DNA of 64,000 nucleotides from an uncultured Bacteroidota bacterium (GCA_937894725.1 CALAYL010000054.1:1-64000); one strand, 5' to 3'. Counted from the first letter of the stretch, positions 33,481 to 42,904 are shown. Program-made: numbers and translations. Notes: generated by a model not told the origin, from the letters alone.

Positions 33481-36390
33481 ATGAAAAAATTTAAATTTTC
33501 TTTAGCTATTGGTATCATTATTTGTATCCTTCCAACTTATGCACAAACTCCTTGGTTTTTAACTGGGAATAATCCAAGTACGACCAATTTTCTTGGAACT
33601 ACAAACACTCAACCACTCCGCATTCAAACTCAAAGTGCTTTCCGCATGAAAATCAATCCCAATATCAGCTATCAGGTCAATCTACTGGGCACTCAGCCCA
33701 AAAATGGCTTCACACTCATAGGGCCTAATACGTCTAATGGTAGCGGTACTGGCTCGCTATACGACAACAGTTGGGGGGCGTTTAGCCTCCTCCACCTCAA
33801 TGGCGATGGTCAATTTGTGGAAGAATGGGGCTATAGAAACTGGATGCGTACGGGTATTACCTTTACTGGCAATCGAGACCTTGCGTATATGGGACTAAGG
33901 AAACTTAGCACCAATGAACAAGAAGAAGACATGACCGAAACTACTATAGCCTGGACAGACAATAATGGATCAAATGGATTTTCATCCGATGATTTGCAGT
34001 TTCGTTTTATAACCGGTAGAAGCGGTGGAGTCGATAATCTCGCTACGCCCGATGACCTAGATGGTCTCCACATAGCTCGATTTACCTCAAACGGTAGAAT
34101 CGGATTTGGCAATACCTTTGGGCTAAACGCTACGGGCATGACCCCAACTGTGCCTTATGTAGCTCCTCAAAACCTCCTTCACATGAGCCTTTCGGGCAAT
34201 CAACCTGTATTTCTTCAAATCACTAATAGAGATAATGCAGGCGGTAGCTCAGGCACAGGCGAAACAGCAAATGACGGACTTTATCTAGGCTTGCCAGCTA
34301 CTACGGCTAACAATATGCCGGGTATTTTTAGCAATAGAGAAAACGACCGCCTCTTGTTTAGAACCAATGAAGCCAATAATTTTAGTACAGGCGAGCGTAT
34401 GCGAGTCATGCACATAGGCGCATTGAACGATGGTGTAGGCTTCAATCCAGGCAATCTACCCAATAATCTGACCCGTATAGGTATTAGTCACAATCCAGAT
34501 AATCCAGTAACTCGCCCATTGAGTCTGCTACATCTTGGCTACAATACACAAGCCGCCATACCAAACGAAAATGGATGGAGACCGTGGATGGATGTGGGCA
34601 TGTATGTGTCGCAGCAAAGCGATAACGTGTATATAGGCTTAAAAGACGAGGGCAATGATAGACAAGATGCGGTAGTGAGCTGGGGCGATAATCAAGTGAA
34701 TGCGGGACCAGCAGGAGCAGGCCCCGACAATTTTAGATTTATCTTTACTTCTACCCCATTTGTAGGCGCAGGGGGTACAGTACCAGCCACAGGAGCTAAT
34801 GGATTAGAAGGTTTACGAATTTCGCCTACACAAAATAATGGTTTACGCACAGGTATAGGAGGCGACCCTACGGCTAACTTGTATAACGGAGGTAGCCAAA
34901 ATCCTACAGCTACCCTAGAAGTGAACGCATGGGGAGGAGGCGTAAATAATAGTGGACTACGTTTTACGAACCTAACGAGCGCAGCTACTCCAACTGCAAA
35001 CCCAGGTGCAGGAGTACTTTCTGTAAATGGAAATGGCGATGTAGTCTATGTAGAATCAAATACCGCCACACCTGCTATCGGAAACTATTGCCCAGACCCA
35101 CAAATGCCACTTGCAGACCATTTTGAAGTGCCCTTAAATGGGTTTTCGTATAGTTTTACAGCAGAACCTGACCCAAGTGCAAGTAATGTGAATATTGGAA
35201 ATGTCACTTGTGGTTTACAATTACCAGCAAGATTGTTAGTGTATCAAACAGAGAGCATGCCTGATACTTCACAATCTATAGCAATTGCTGGAGTAATAGA
35301 TGGTAACCATTTAAATCAGAAGTATCAGTATGGCATTTATGGAATTGCTAATACTATGAGAACATATGAGCACGCTGGTGTGTTTGGGGTTTCTTACAAT
35401 CCAATTAATGGTAATGGAGGACCTTGGTTATCAAGAGGTATTGGAATAAAAGGAGAAGCAGGTGGAGGAGATGAAAACGTTGGTGTATTTGGTGATTGTG
35501 TAGGCAATACTAATCAAAAATATAATTATGGAATTTATGGTAGAGCATCAGGTGCTACTGTGCAAAACTACGCTGGCTTCTTTCTTGGCGATGTTTTAAT
35601 TTCTGGCACAGGTTGGGTTAATGGAAATCAAGTTATAACATCAGATAGAAATTTAAAAACTGGAATTACTCCAATAAGCAATTCGACTAGTATTTTAAAA
35701 CAATTGTTACCATCCACTTATTATATGGACACCGTTAAAAATATTGGCTTAGGGTTGTCAAATAGAAGACAGTATGGTCTTATAGCTCAAGATTTGGAGA
35801 AAGTATTGCCCGATTTAGTGCATGAAACTCAAGTAGCAGAAAGAAGAGACTCTGCAGGTAATATAGTTGCAAGAGAAACCAAGTATAAAGGTATTGATTA
35901 TATAGGACTCATTCCATTTCTTATAGGCGCCATACAAGAACAACAAGGGGAGATGGGTATAAAAGATTCTGTCATTAATTCGCTAAATGAAAGATTATCG
36001 AAATTAGAAAATTGTATCAATGGATTGAATTTATGTAATAGAACTAATTATAGAGTAATCCCAAATACTCCCAACACAGAAGAAAATGAAACGAATACTA
36101 CTAGTAATTCGGTGAAGCTTAGCGACCCGCAAAACATCGTTTTAAATCAAAACGTGCCTAATCCTTTTGCAGAAAACACTAAAATTTCGTTTTTCTTGCC
36201 TAAGTCTGTGAATAGTGCCAAAATCATTTTCCATAATCAAGAAGGAAAGTTGATAAATAGCGTGACTATTACAGAGCGAGGCAATGCCACCTTGAACGTA
36301 TATGCAGATGATTTGAGTAGTGGCATTTATACCTACACCTTGATAGCAGACGATAAAGTAATCGATACTAAGAAAATGGTGAAGAATTGA
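33481..36390 (+). CDS. T9SS cargo with S74 intramolecular chaperone domain
   Basis: A 969-residue exported protein. Signal peptide 1-21 (ILPTYAQ). The N-terminal half has two related beta-rich units (about 120-180 and 368-425, WMRTGITF and WMDVGMYV) and Gly/Asn-rich tail-fibre-like sequence. A YGIYG repeat region spans 615-700. Residues 721-825 form a phage-type S74 chaperone (SDRNLKTGI, YGLIAQDLEKVLPDLV, YIGLIPFLIGAIQEQQ), then a coiled coil (812-846). Ser721 and Lys726 match the spacing of the S74 catalytic pair. The last 85 residues (NVPNPFAENTKISFFLP, SSGIYTYTLIAD) are a T9SS type A sorting domain. It is likely to be a trimeric surface fibre. Confidence 0.88.
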   Translation: MKKFKFSLAIGIIICILPTYAQTPWFLTGNNPSTTNFLGTTNTQPLRIQTQSAFRMKINPNISYQVNLLGTQPKNGFTLIGPNTSNGSGTGSLYDNSWGAFSLLHLNGDGQFVEEWGYRNWMRTGITFTGNRDLAYMGLRKLSTNEQEEDMTETTIAWTDNNGSNGFSSDDLQFRFITGRSGGVDNLATPDDLDGLHIARFTSNGRIGFGNTFGLNATGMTPTVPYVAPQNLLHMSLSGNQPVFLQITNRDNAGGSSGTGETANDGLYLGLPATTANNMPGIFSNRENDRLLFRTNEANNFSTGERMRVMHIGALNDGVGFNPGNLPNNLTRIGISHNPDNPVTRPLSLLHLGYNTQAAIPNENGWRPWMDVGMYVSQQSDNVYIGLKDEGNDRQDAVVSWGDNQVNAGPAGAGPDNFRFIFTSTPFVGAGGTVPATGANGLEGLRISPTQNNGLRTGIGGDPTANLYNGGSQNPTATLEVNAWGGGVNNSGLRFTNLTSAATPTANPGAGVLSVNGNGDVVYVESNTATPAIGNYCPDPQMPLADHFEVPLNGFSYSFTAEPDPSASNVNIGNVTCGLQLPARLLVYQTESMPDTSQSIAIAGVIDGNHLNQKYQYGIYGIANTMRTYEHAGVFGVSYNPINGNGGPWLSRGIGIKGEAGGGDENVGVFGDCVGNTNQKYNYGIYGRASGATVQNYAGFFLGDVLISGTGWVNGNQVITSDRNLKTGITPISNSTSILKQLLPSTYYMDTVKNIGLGLSNRRQYGLIAQDLEKVLPDLVHETQVAERRDSAGNIVARETKYKGIDYIGLIPFLIGAIQEQQGEMGIKDSVINSLNERLSKLENCINGLNLCNRTNYRVIPNTPNTEENETNTTSNSVKLSDPQNIVLNQNVPNPFAENTKISFFLPKSVNSAKIIFHNQEGKLINSVTITERGNATLNVYADDLSSGIYTYTLIADDKVIDTKKMVKN

Positions 36391-36414
36391 CATGAAAATA
36401 GTCAAATCTGCTAC

Positions 36415-36442
36415 AAGGTCGGCATCCTAGCCGACCTTTTTT
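36415..36442 (+). terminator. Terminator after the S74 cargo gene
   Basis: AAGGTCGGC pairs with GCCGACCTT around a 6-base loop, followed by TTTTT. It lies 25 bases after the stop and ends the two-gene cargo transcript. Confidence 0.88.
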
Positions 36443-36480
36443 ATTCCTTCCATAAATTATTTTATCTTAGTCAAAAAAAA

Positions 36481-37200
36481 ATGAAGCGTAATTTTCTCCT
36501 CTTACTATTGATAGCATCTACATCCCATGCATCTTTTGCCCTTACAGATAAAATTCGGCTTGGTTTTATGGCATCTCCTGGCATGAGTTGGTTTTCGCCA
36601 AAAGGAAGCGATTTGAAAAAGGGACCCATTAAATTTGCTATGAATTATGGCTTGGTGCTAGACTATTATTTTAAAGATCAAAATTATGGCATCCAAACAG
36701 GTTTATTGGGTGGGTTAGAAAATGGAGTATTGACAAGCAGAGACGCTTTTACTATCAACACCACTAAAAATGTGAGCGAACGATACAATAACCAATACAT
36801 AGGGCTACCGGCATACTTAAAATTGAAGACGAACAGTCTTAAAAAGTTTCATATTTATGGACAAGTAGGCTTTGAATTGATTTTTACGCTTTCATCGCGT
36901 GCTACATTTAGCGAGCCGCTTTTGGATGTGACCAATAGTACACTTATTGCTATCGAAAAAGAAAATATTTTTGCCAAGGATAATGGGGTAACTAAGATTA
37001 TACCTGAATTTAGAAGCAATTTTTTTGACTTTAGATTGGCAGCTGGAGCCGGTTTTGAATATGACCTCACCGATCAAATAGCACTGATGGTGGGTATCAA
37101 ATATCACAATGGTTTTGTGAATGTACTAAATGACCGTGACGCCAAAAAGGATCCCATCTTAGTGCGTAACCTTCTTTTTACAGTAGGTTTTATGTTCTAA
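36481..37200 (+). CDS. Outer-membrane beta-barrel protein (PorT-like size)
   Basis: A 239-residue protein with a signal peptide (1-20, ASTSHASFA) and alternating hydrophobic strands ending in Phe (NLLFTVGFMF), as expected for an outer-membrane beta-barrel. Strands such as IRLGFMASPGMSWF, NYGLVLDYYF, YIGLPAYLKLK and FDFRLAAGAGFEYDL resemble PorT/outer-membrane-protein families of Bacteroidota. Its identity as PorT itself is not supported. It lies alone between a terminator and the rnc promoter. Confidence 0.8.
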   Translation: MKRNFLLLLLIASTSHASFALTDKIRLGFMASPGMSWFSPKGSDLKKGPIKFAMNYGLVLDYYFKDQNYGIQTGLLGGLENGVLTSRDAFTINTTKNVSERYNNQYIGLPAYLKLKTNSLKKFHIYGQVGFELIFTLSSRATFSEPLLDVTNSTLIAIEKENIFAKDNGVTKIIPEFRSNFFDFRLAAGAGFEYDLTDQIALMVGIKYHNGFVNVLNDRDAKKDPILVRNLLFTVGFMF

Positions 37201-37216
37201 GTTGTGGATTAGTTTT

Positions 37217-37248
37217 TTTGATGTTGTTTACAGATGATTTTACATTTG
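37217..37248 (+). promoter_or_regulatory. rnc promoter
   Basis: TTTG (37217-37220), 20 bases, then TACATTTG (37241-37248), a full match to the Bacteroidota consensus. Transcription would start near 37254, which supports translation from the TTG at 37265. Confidence 0.7.
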
Positions 37249-37264
37249 TAGAAAGTTATCTCAT

Positions 37265-37981
37265 TTGTCACTCATCCGAAAAGCATACAACTCTTACGTT
37301 TCTAACGATAAATCGTTTGCTCAATTTATTAAATCTATATCGGGAGTTACGCCCTCTAAGCTATCGTTATATAAACAAGCATTTAGCCATCGCTCTTCAT
37401 TTCAAGATGCTAAAGAAAACAACGAACGCCTCGAACTCTTGGGCGATTCGGTTATAGACCTTTTGGTAGCGGAATATCTTTTTAAAAAATACCCGTATAG
37501 AGAAGAAGGTTTTATCACCGAAATGCGCTCTAAGATTGTAAATAGAAGCTCCCTCAATGCAGTAGGGGTTCGGCTGGGGCTAACCGAAAAGGTAAACTGG
37601 AACAAAAAATATGCTACAGCTACGCCCAAAGATATAGCGGGCAATACTTTCGAGGCATTGGTAGGGGCACTATATCTCGATGCAGGATTGGATGCGGCTC
37701 GCACGTTTATGTTTAAGCGCGTATTGAAAAATATGATAGATGTAGATACACTTGAGGCTACCGATATAGATCATAAAAGCAAACTATTTCATTTTGCTCA
37801 ACGTTATGGTAAAAAACTCACCTTCGAAATAGCTAGCGAAACCCTTAAAAATAGGCGCTCTTACTTTGTCATCAGCTTACAGCTAGATGGAGAAGAGATA
37901 GCTACCGGTGAGGGATTTAGCAAAAAAACGGCTGAGCAAGCGGCCGCATATAAAGCCTCGCTTTTACTTAAAAACGAATAG
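37265..37981 (+). CDS. rnc: Ribonuclease III
   Basis: A 238-residue double-strand-specific endoribonuclease that matures rRNA and regulates mRNA. The signature NERLELLGDSVID lies at 53-65 (catalytic acidic residues). GNTFEALVGALYLD is near 130. The C-terminal dsRBD (about 165-238) has the HFAQRYGKKLTFEI start and the KKTAEQAAAYKAS end. The start is TTG 37265; the promoter places the transcript start just upstream, and no ATG is suitable. fabF and acpP, common neighbours of rnc in other bacteria, are absent. Confidence 0.95.
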   Translation: MSLIRKAYNSYVSNDKSFAQFIKSISGVTPSKLSLYKQAFSHRSSFQDAKENNERLELLGDSVIDLLVAEYLFKKYPYREEGFITEMRSKIVNRSSLNAVGVRLGLTEKVNWNKKYATATPKDIAGNTFEALVGALYLDAGLDAARTFMFKRVLKNMIDVDTLEATDIDHKSKLFHFAQRYGKKLTFEIASETLKNRRSYFVISLQLDGEEIATGEGFSKKTAEQAAAYKASLLLKNE

Positions 37982-38006
37982 AAGTGACGTTCGTTGAAAA
38001 AAAACC

Positions 38007-38037
38007 TTTGTTTGTTATAAAAAAACTAACATATTTG
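38007..38037 (+). promoter_or_regulatory. Promoter of the repeat-adhesin gene
   Basis: TTTG (38007-38010), 19 bases, then CATATTTG (38030-38037), one base off TAnnTTTG. The start codon is at 38060. Confidence 0.5.
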
Positions 38038-38059
38038 TATTATAATCTAATTAAATAAG

Positions 38060-41053
38060 ATGAAAAAAAACCTCTTTTCATTCGCGATACTTACATTGTC
38101 GCATGCTATTTATGCTCAAACGGCTATCCTCAACCCAGGTTTTGAAAATTGGGGTGGTTCTGGAAAGAAGGAAGAGCCAATCAACTGGAACTCAAATCAG
38201 ACTGGTACTGGCCAAGCTGCTTCAGCTTTTGCTCCTCAAACATGTTTTAAAGAAACTACAAACCCTCATTCTGGCACTTATTGTGCTAGAGTACAATCTG
38301 GATCGGCAGTGGGAGTGGTAGTAAATGGGAGTATGACCACTGGTCGAATTGAAGCTCCATCAACGAACAAGGCACTAGGCTATGTAAGTTCACTGCCTAA
38401 TGACCCGGATTTTAGAATGTCATTTATAGGCAGACCAGATAGCATTGTATTTTGGTATAGATATGCACCTTCTGGTTCAGACTACTTTTCGGTTAGTGCT
38501 TTTTTGCATGTAGATAGTGCTTTCTCTCCCGAAACTCCTGTTAGTGGCAATCATCCAGATAAGTCTGCAAATGTGATTGCTCGTGCAAATTTCACCAGTT
38601 CTACAGCTACAGTGTCCACTTGGACTAGAGTTAGTATGCCTTTTACTTATGTTGACAATAGAATACCACAATACATTTTCATCGCTTGCACTTCAAGTGG
38701 CAATCAAACAGGCGGTGTAAGTGGCACAAAACTTTATCTCGATGATTTTGATGTGTTTTACAGTCCTAAGATTCAGACGAACACTATTAATCCATTGGTG
38801 TATTATGTGTCGAGTACTACTGGGGCAAATGTAAATGTACCCTACTCACTCTTTGGCGCTATTCAAGCAGGCAATGTGGTGACAGCCCAGCTTAGCAATG
38901 CGAGCGGATCATTTGCATCGCCTGCGGCTATCGGTACGGCAACATCAGTGGTAGATGGTACTTTGGCCGCTACAATACCTGCGGGTACTGCTACAGGTAC
39001 TACCTATAGAATCCGAACTACAGCTTCTACTCCTGCATTGATAGGCAATGATAACGGGGCTAATATAACGATCAATTTAGCGAGCAACTCTATTTCTCCT
39101 GCCACTGCTCAAACTATCGCATCTAATACCAATGGAGCAGGATTGCTCGTGACCGAATCTGCTGGGGCAGTGAGTAGAGTTTGGAAATATTCAACCACTT
39201 CAGGAGGAGCATATAGCAGTTTTTCACCTACAGTGACTGCAACTAGCTATGTGCCTCGATTTGCATTGGGAGGTGTATTTTATGTGGTGTGCGAAAGCAC
39301 ATATCCTGGTGGCTTGGTAGTGAGAAGCAATGAAGTAGAAATAAATGTGATAGGCAATTCAATTTCGCCAGCAGCTCCGCAATCTATTGGTATCAATACT
39401 AATGGGACTCCCCTCACGGTGAGTGAAACAAGTACAGCTACTTCTCGCACTTGGAAGTTTTCTAGTATTTCTGGAGGTCCTTACAATAATTTTATCCCTG
39501 CTGTAACGGCTACAACCTATACCCCAAATTTCACTTCTAGTGGTACTTATTTTGTGATTTGTGAAAGTGTTATCAATGGATTTACCGTAGTGAGTAATGA
39601 AGTAGAAATATCTGTGAGTACACCTTTTTTGACTACTGGAGCAATAGCAGGTTCGCCATTTGAGTTTAGTGTATCTGCGCCAGATGCTTTGGTCGATGTG
39701 CCATATACGACTACCTCAGCGGTGTTTAACTACACCAATGTGTTTACAGCTCAACTTTCAGATGGTAATGGTTCATTTGCTAATCCTACAGTCATTGGTT
39801 CTCGTCAAGACACAGTATCAGGTATTATTAATGCCATCATACCGCATTTTATGCCTACTGGATTGGCTTATAGAATCAGAGTAGTGAGCAGCGACCTAGC
39901 CGTATCGGGTAGCAATAATGGTACAAATTTGATTATCGATCAATTTGCCAATAGCATAGCGCCTACGGCATCTCAAACGATTTTGTATAATACTTATGGA
40001 GCTGCACTTACCGTAAGCCCATCGCAAACAGCAGCACATCAGTGGAAATATTCGCTAACGAGTGGAAGTGGTTATCAAGCATTTTCACCACCACAAACGG
40101 CAGCTACTTATACTCCAAATTTCGCTGTACCGGGCACTTACTATGTGATAGCGTGTTCTAAAAATCAGTACAACGATGAGGTTTGTAGTAATGAAGTGGA
40201 AATTATCGTTACTAATGGTCAGACCCTTACAACTAGTGCTGTTACGGGCTCACCGTTTTTAGTCTCACCCAAAGCCAATGTGCAAATCAATGTGCCTTTC
40301 ACATCCGATATTATTTTCGCTTCGGGCAATGTGTTTACTGCCGAGCTTTCAGACTATACAGGCTCTTTCGCAGCGCCAGTCAATATAGGTACGCTCTCGA
40401 GTACTGCCATCAGCCCTATAGCTGCAAAGATACCGAATAACGCTATTGCGGGCAATAAATATCGCATCCGTGTTTCCTCATCTAATCCAGTAGCTGTGGG
40501 TACAGACAATGGTATTGACCTCGAAGTGATACCTTTTGAACTAAGATTAACCCCTACCGACACACAGTATTTGTTTTTGAATGTGGTAGGTGATACCGTC
40601 ACCGCTATTGAATCTCACCCAGCTACACGGGAGTGGTTATACTCTCAGTTTTCAGGCTTTAACTATGGCTCTTTCAGCCCTCGAGCTACAGCAGTTAGCT
40701 TCGCTCCGAAAGTGCCAAACTTAGGTACTTACTACATGATTTGTCGCGCTGTCAATGCCGCAATGGATACACTTGCTTCTACTGAAATAGTATTGATTGT
40801 TTCTAGAGATACCACTAGCATAGATAATCTGAAATACAGTACTACCAAGGTATTTGTGAGCAATGGAATATTACACATATGGAGAGATAACAATCAATCT
40901 GCGCGTATCAAGCTTTACACTGTAAATGGACAGATGATAGTAGATCAGATGGTAGAGGAGAGTCGTACTAATATAGATTTGAGTAGATTTTCAGAAGGGG
41001 TATATCTGTTTGAAATCAATGGAAACAATGGCAAAATCAACTTAACAAAATAA
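38060..41053 (+). CDS. T9SS type A adhesin-like protein with alternating repeats
   Basis: A 997-residue surface protein. Signal peptide 1-20 (HAIYAQ). Residues 21-235 look like a PCMD/carbohydrate-binding domain (NPGFENWGG, LYLDDFDVFY). Then two repeat types alternate. Type A occurs at 245-340, 524-628 and 723-825 (AQLSNASGSFASPAAIG and similar). Type B occurs at 342-430, 432-519, 630-717 and 829-915 (WKYSTTSGGAYSSFSP and similar), giving the order A-B-B-A-B-A-B. The type A sorting domain spans 920-997. Export by the T9SS is well supported; glycan or surface adhesion is inferred. The next gene starts 1 base after its stop. Confidence 0.85.
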   Translation: MKKNLFSFAILTLSHAIYAQTAILNPGFENWGGSGKKEEPINWNSNQTGTGQAASAFAPQTCFKETTNPHSGTYCARVQSGSAVGVVVNGSMTTGRIEAPSTNKALGYVSSLPNDPDFRMSFIGRPDSIVFWYRYAPSGSDYFSVSAFLHVDSAFSPETPVSGNHPDKSANVIARANFTSSTATVSTWTRVSMPFTYVDNRIPQYIFIACTSSGNQTGGVSGTKLYLDDFDVFYSPKIQTNTINPLVYYVSSTTGANVNVPYSLFGAIQAGNVVTAQLSNASGSFASPAAIGTATSVVDGTLAATIPAGTATGTTYRIRTTASTPALIGNDNGANITINLASNSISPATAQTIASNTNGAGLLVTESAGAVSRVWKYSTTSGGAYSSFSPTVTATSYVPRFALGGVFYVVCESTYPGGLVVRSNEVEINVIGNSISPAAPQSIGINTNGTPLTVSETSTATSRTWKFSSISGGPYNNFIPAVTATTYTPNFTSSGTYFVICESVINGFTVVSNEVEISVSTPFLTTGAIAGSPFEFSVSAPDALVDVPYTTTSAVFNYTNVFTAQLSDGNGSFANPTVIGSRQDTVSGIINAIIPHFMPTGLAYRIRVVSSDLAVSGSNNGTNLIIDQFANSIAPTASQTILYNTYGAALTVSPSQTAAHQWKYSLTSGSGYQAFSPPQTAATYTPNFAVPGTYYVIACSKNQYNDEVCSNEVEIIVTNGQTLTTSAVTGSPFLVSPKANVQINVPFTSDIIFASGNVFTAELSDYTGSFAAPVNIGTLSSTAISPIAAKIPNNAIAGNKYRIRVSSSNPVAVGTDNGIDLEVIPFELRLTPTDTQYLFLNVVGDTVTAIESHPATREWLYSQFSGFNYGSFSPRATAVSFAPKVPNLGTYYMICRAVNAAMDTLASTEIVLIVSRDTTSIDNLKYSTTKVFVSNGILHIWRDNNQSARIKLYTVNGQMIVDQMVEESRTNIDLSRFSEGVYLFEINGNNGKINLTK

Positions 41054-41054
41054 C

Positions 41055-41591
41055 ATGAAAAGAAAAATTATTTTAGTGCTCATCGCAGCCTCAGTGGGTT
41101 TAGTTGCTTGTAAGGCATTAAAAAAACTGACACAATTTAGGGTAAACTATGCGACTTCGTTTACGATACCATCTTCGATAGTGGTCAATGTGCCATTGGA
41201 TATACTCACGCCTGAGATGCAGACAAATATTTCGCAAGAGTTAGAAAATAACAATAGCAACAAAGATCTCATCGAGAGTGTAAAACTTGAAGAAATGCGA
41301 CTTACTATAGCTTCGCCAGCTGGGCAAGATTTTAGTTTTCTGAAAGATGTACGACTCTTTATTTCAGCCGATGGATTGGCGGAGAGACAAATAGCCTATA
41401 AGGAAAACATACCAGAGAATGTAGGGGGTGAAATAGTGATGGACATAATAGACGAAGAGCTAAAAGATTATCTCAAAAAAGATAAAATTACACTACGAGC
41501 AAAGGCAACTACAGATAAATTAATCACCCAAAATGTAAACGTAAATGTGGCCAATCGCTTCTTTGTTGATGCCAAAATTTTAGGTTTGTAA
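41055..41591 (+). CDS. Putative lipoprotein (LEA14-like size)
   Basis: A 178-residue protein. The N-terminal signal ends in a lipobox (VGLVAC with Cys19), so it is probably lipid-anchored. The mature part has a beta-rich core (SFTIPSSIVVNVPLDILTPEM, VKLEEMRLTIASPAGQDFSFLKDV) that resembles LEA14/water-stress-type folds, but I cannot name a family. It lies 1 base after the adhesin stop and precedes a terminator, so it belongs to that transcript. It may assist the adhesin. Confidence 0.75.
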   Translation: MKRKIILVLIAASVGLVACKALKKLTQFRVNYATSFTIPSSIVVNVPLDILTPEMQTNISQELENNNSNKDLIESVKLEEMRLTIASPAGQDFSFLKDVRLFISADGLAERQIAYKENIPENVGGEIVMDIIDEELKDYLKKDKITLRAKATTDKLITQNVNVNVANRFFVDAKILGL

Positions 41592-41617
41592 AAAGATATT
41601 CGTACCAAAACCAAAAC

Positions 41618-41651
41618 AAAGCCACGCTGTATAGCAGACGTGGCTTTTTTG
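41618..41651 (+). terminator. Terminator after the lipoprotein gene
   Basis: AAAGCCACG (41618-41626) pairs with CGTGGCTTT (41639-41647), followed by TTT. A clear intrinsic terminator 27 bases after the stop. Confidence 0.88.
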
Positions 41652-41679
41652 TTTTAACTTGCACGTCAAACGTTTGATT

Positions 41680-42738
41680 ATGCATACTACTGCTCGAAAA
41701 ATAATTGGTTATTGGTTGATACTAGGCTGTATATTAGTTTTTTTTCAAGTCATCATCGGAGGGGTTACGAGACTTACGGGTAGTGGACTGTCTATCACCG
41801 AGTGGAAGCCAATAGTAGGAGCTATACCGCCTATCACAGCAGCAGATTGGCAAGCACGCTTTGAAGAGTACAAAACTGTCGTACAGTTTAAGCATCTTAA
41901 TCAAGACATGAATTTGTCCGAGTTTAAGTTCATATTTTTTTGGGAATATTTTCATCGACTATGGGCTCGCTTTATGGGCTTTGCATTTATTATTCCATTC
42001 TTTTTTTTCTTGTATAAAAAATGGATACCAACTCCACTGCTCAAGCGCCTTTCACTAGTACTGTTCTGGGGCGGATTGGTCGGCCTATACGGATGGGTCA
42101 TGGTCAAAAATGGTTTGACAGGACTTTATGTGCCTCCTGTTTTTTTAAGTATTCACTTGATTTTGGCATTAAGTCTTTTTTCTTATTTAGTTTGGTTAGC
42201 GAGCTATGTACTCAGCGGAGATATGCCTAGTGGACTACTAGCCACTAGGCTAAAAAAAGGGATATGGATAGCCTTTTTATTGTTGTTTATACAAGTGTTT
42301 TTGGGAGGCATTGTGTCTGGCATGAAAGCTGGATTGGCATATCCCACTTGGCCCGATATGAATGGGGAACTTATACCCGCTGCTTTGTATAATTTACCCC
42401 CCTCACTCCAAGGTATTTTTCACTACGACCCTGCCGATTTTTGGGGTAGAACCTTTATTCAATTTATACATCGTGCTGTAGCGTATATTTTGACCTTATT
42501 GCTTTTGTGGGTCTCATTTTCCAATCAAAAATTTACAAACGATAAAGCCGCCCTAGTAGGTATTAAATTATTGCCTTTTACCGTATTGTTTCAAGTGGCG
42601 ATAGGTATTTTTACTATCCTTAACTGTGTAGGTGAAGTGCCTGTTTTTTGGGGTGTGATGCACCAAGCTGGGGCTATGCTACTCATCGCCAATTTGAGTT
42701 TTTTAGTGTTTAAAGCTGGTAAGAACCAAACGTATTAG
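41680..42738 (+). CDS. ctaA: Heme A synthase (COX15/CtaA)
   Basis: A 352-residue membrane enzyme converting heme O to heme A for aa3-type cytochrome oxidase. ATG 41680 is used; the frame is open upstream to a TTG at 41659. About eight hydrophobic segments and the conserved heme-ligand region histidines are seen: FKHLNQDMNLSEFKFIFFWE, YFHRLWARFMG, SIHLILALS, QFIHRAVAY and GVMHQAGAML. GGVTRLTGSGLSITEWKP is the family's first extracytoplasmic segment. The length favours the mitochondrial-like COX15 type. Other cytochrome-oxidase genes are not in the window. Confidence 0.95.
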   Translation: MHTTARKIIGYWLILGCILVFFQVIIGGVTRLTGSGLSITEWKPIVGAIPPITAADWQARFEEYKTVVQFKHLNQDMNLSEFKFIFFWEYFHRLWARFMGFAFIIPFFFFLYKKWIPTPLLKRLSLVLFWGGLVGLYGWVMVKNGLTGLYVPPVFLSIHLILALSLFSYLVWLASYVLSGDMPSGLLATRLKKGIWIAFLLLFIQVFLGGIVSGMKAGLAYPTWPDMNGELIPAALYNLPPSLQGIFHYDPADFWGRTFIQFIHRAVAYILTLLLLWVSFSNQKFTNDKAALVGIKLLPFTVLFQVAIGIFTILNCVGEVPVFWGVMHQAGAMLLIANLSFLVFKAGKNQTY

Positions 42739-42776
42739 AGGTGTCAAAAATCTATTTTTTTTGTATCCTAAGTGTG

Positions 42777-42797
42777 GTGTCATTGAAACAATGACAC
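42777..42797 (+). other. Perfect 9-bp hairpin in the ctaA-kup gap
   Basis: GTGTCATTG and CAATGACAC flank AAA. There is no T-run after it, so it is not a standard terminator. It could protect the ctaA mRNA end or be a protein site. The rest of 42739-42904 holds only a weaker inverted repeat (ACTGC/GCAGT near 42830). Confidence 0.5.
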
Positions 42798-42904
42798 AAG
42801 TTTAACTCACACTCGCCTTATAGTTGACTGCATAGGTAGCACTAGCAGTTTAACGAAAGCTACAAAGCAAATACACAAAATCGATTTGTTAAGAAAATTA
42901 AATC

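Noticed and set aside
36481..37200. Naming the beta-barrel protein PorT
   Set aside because: Size and fold fit, but I see no PorT-specific motif; left as a beta-barrel protein.
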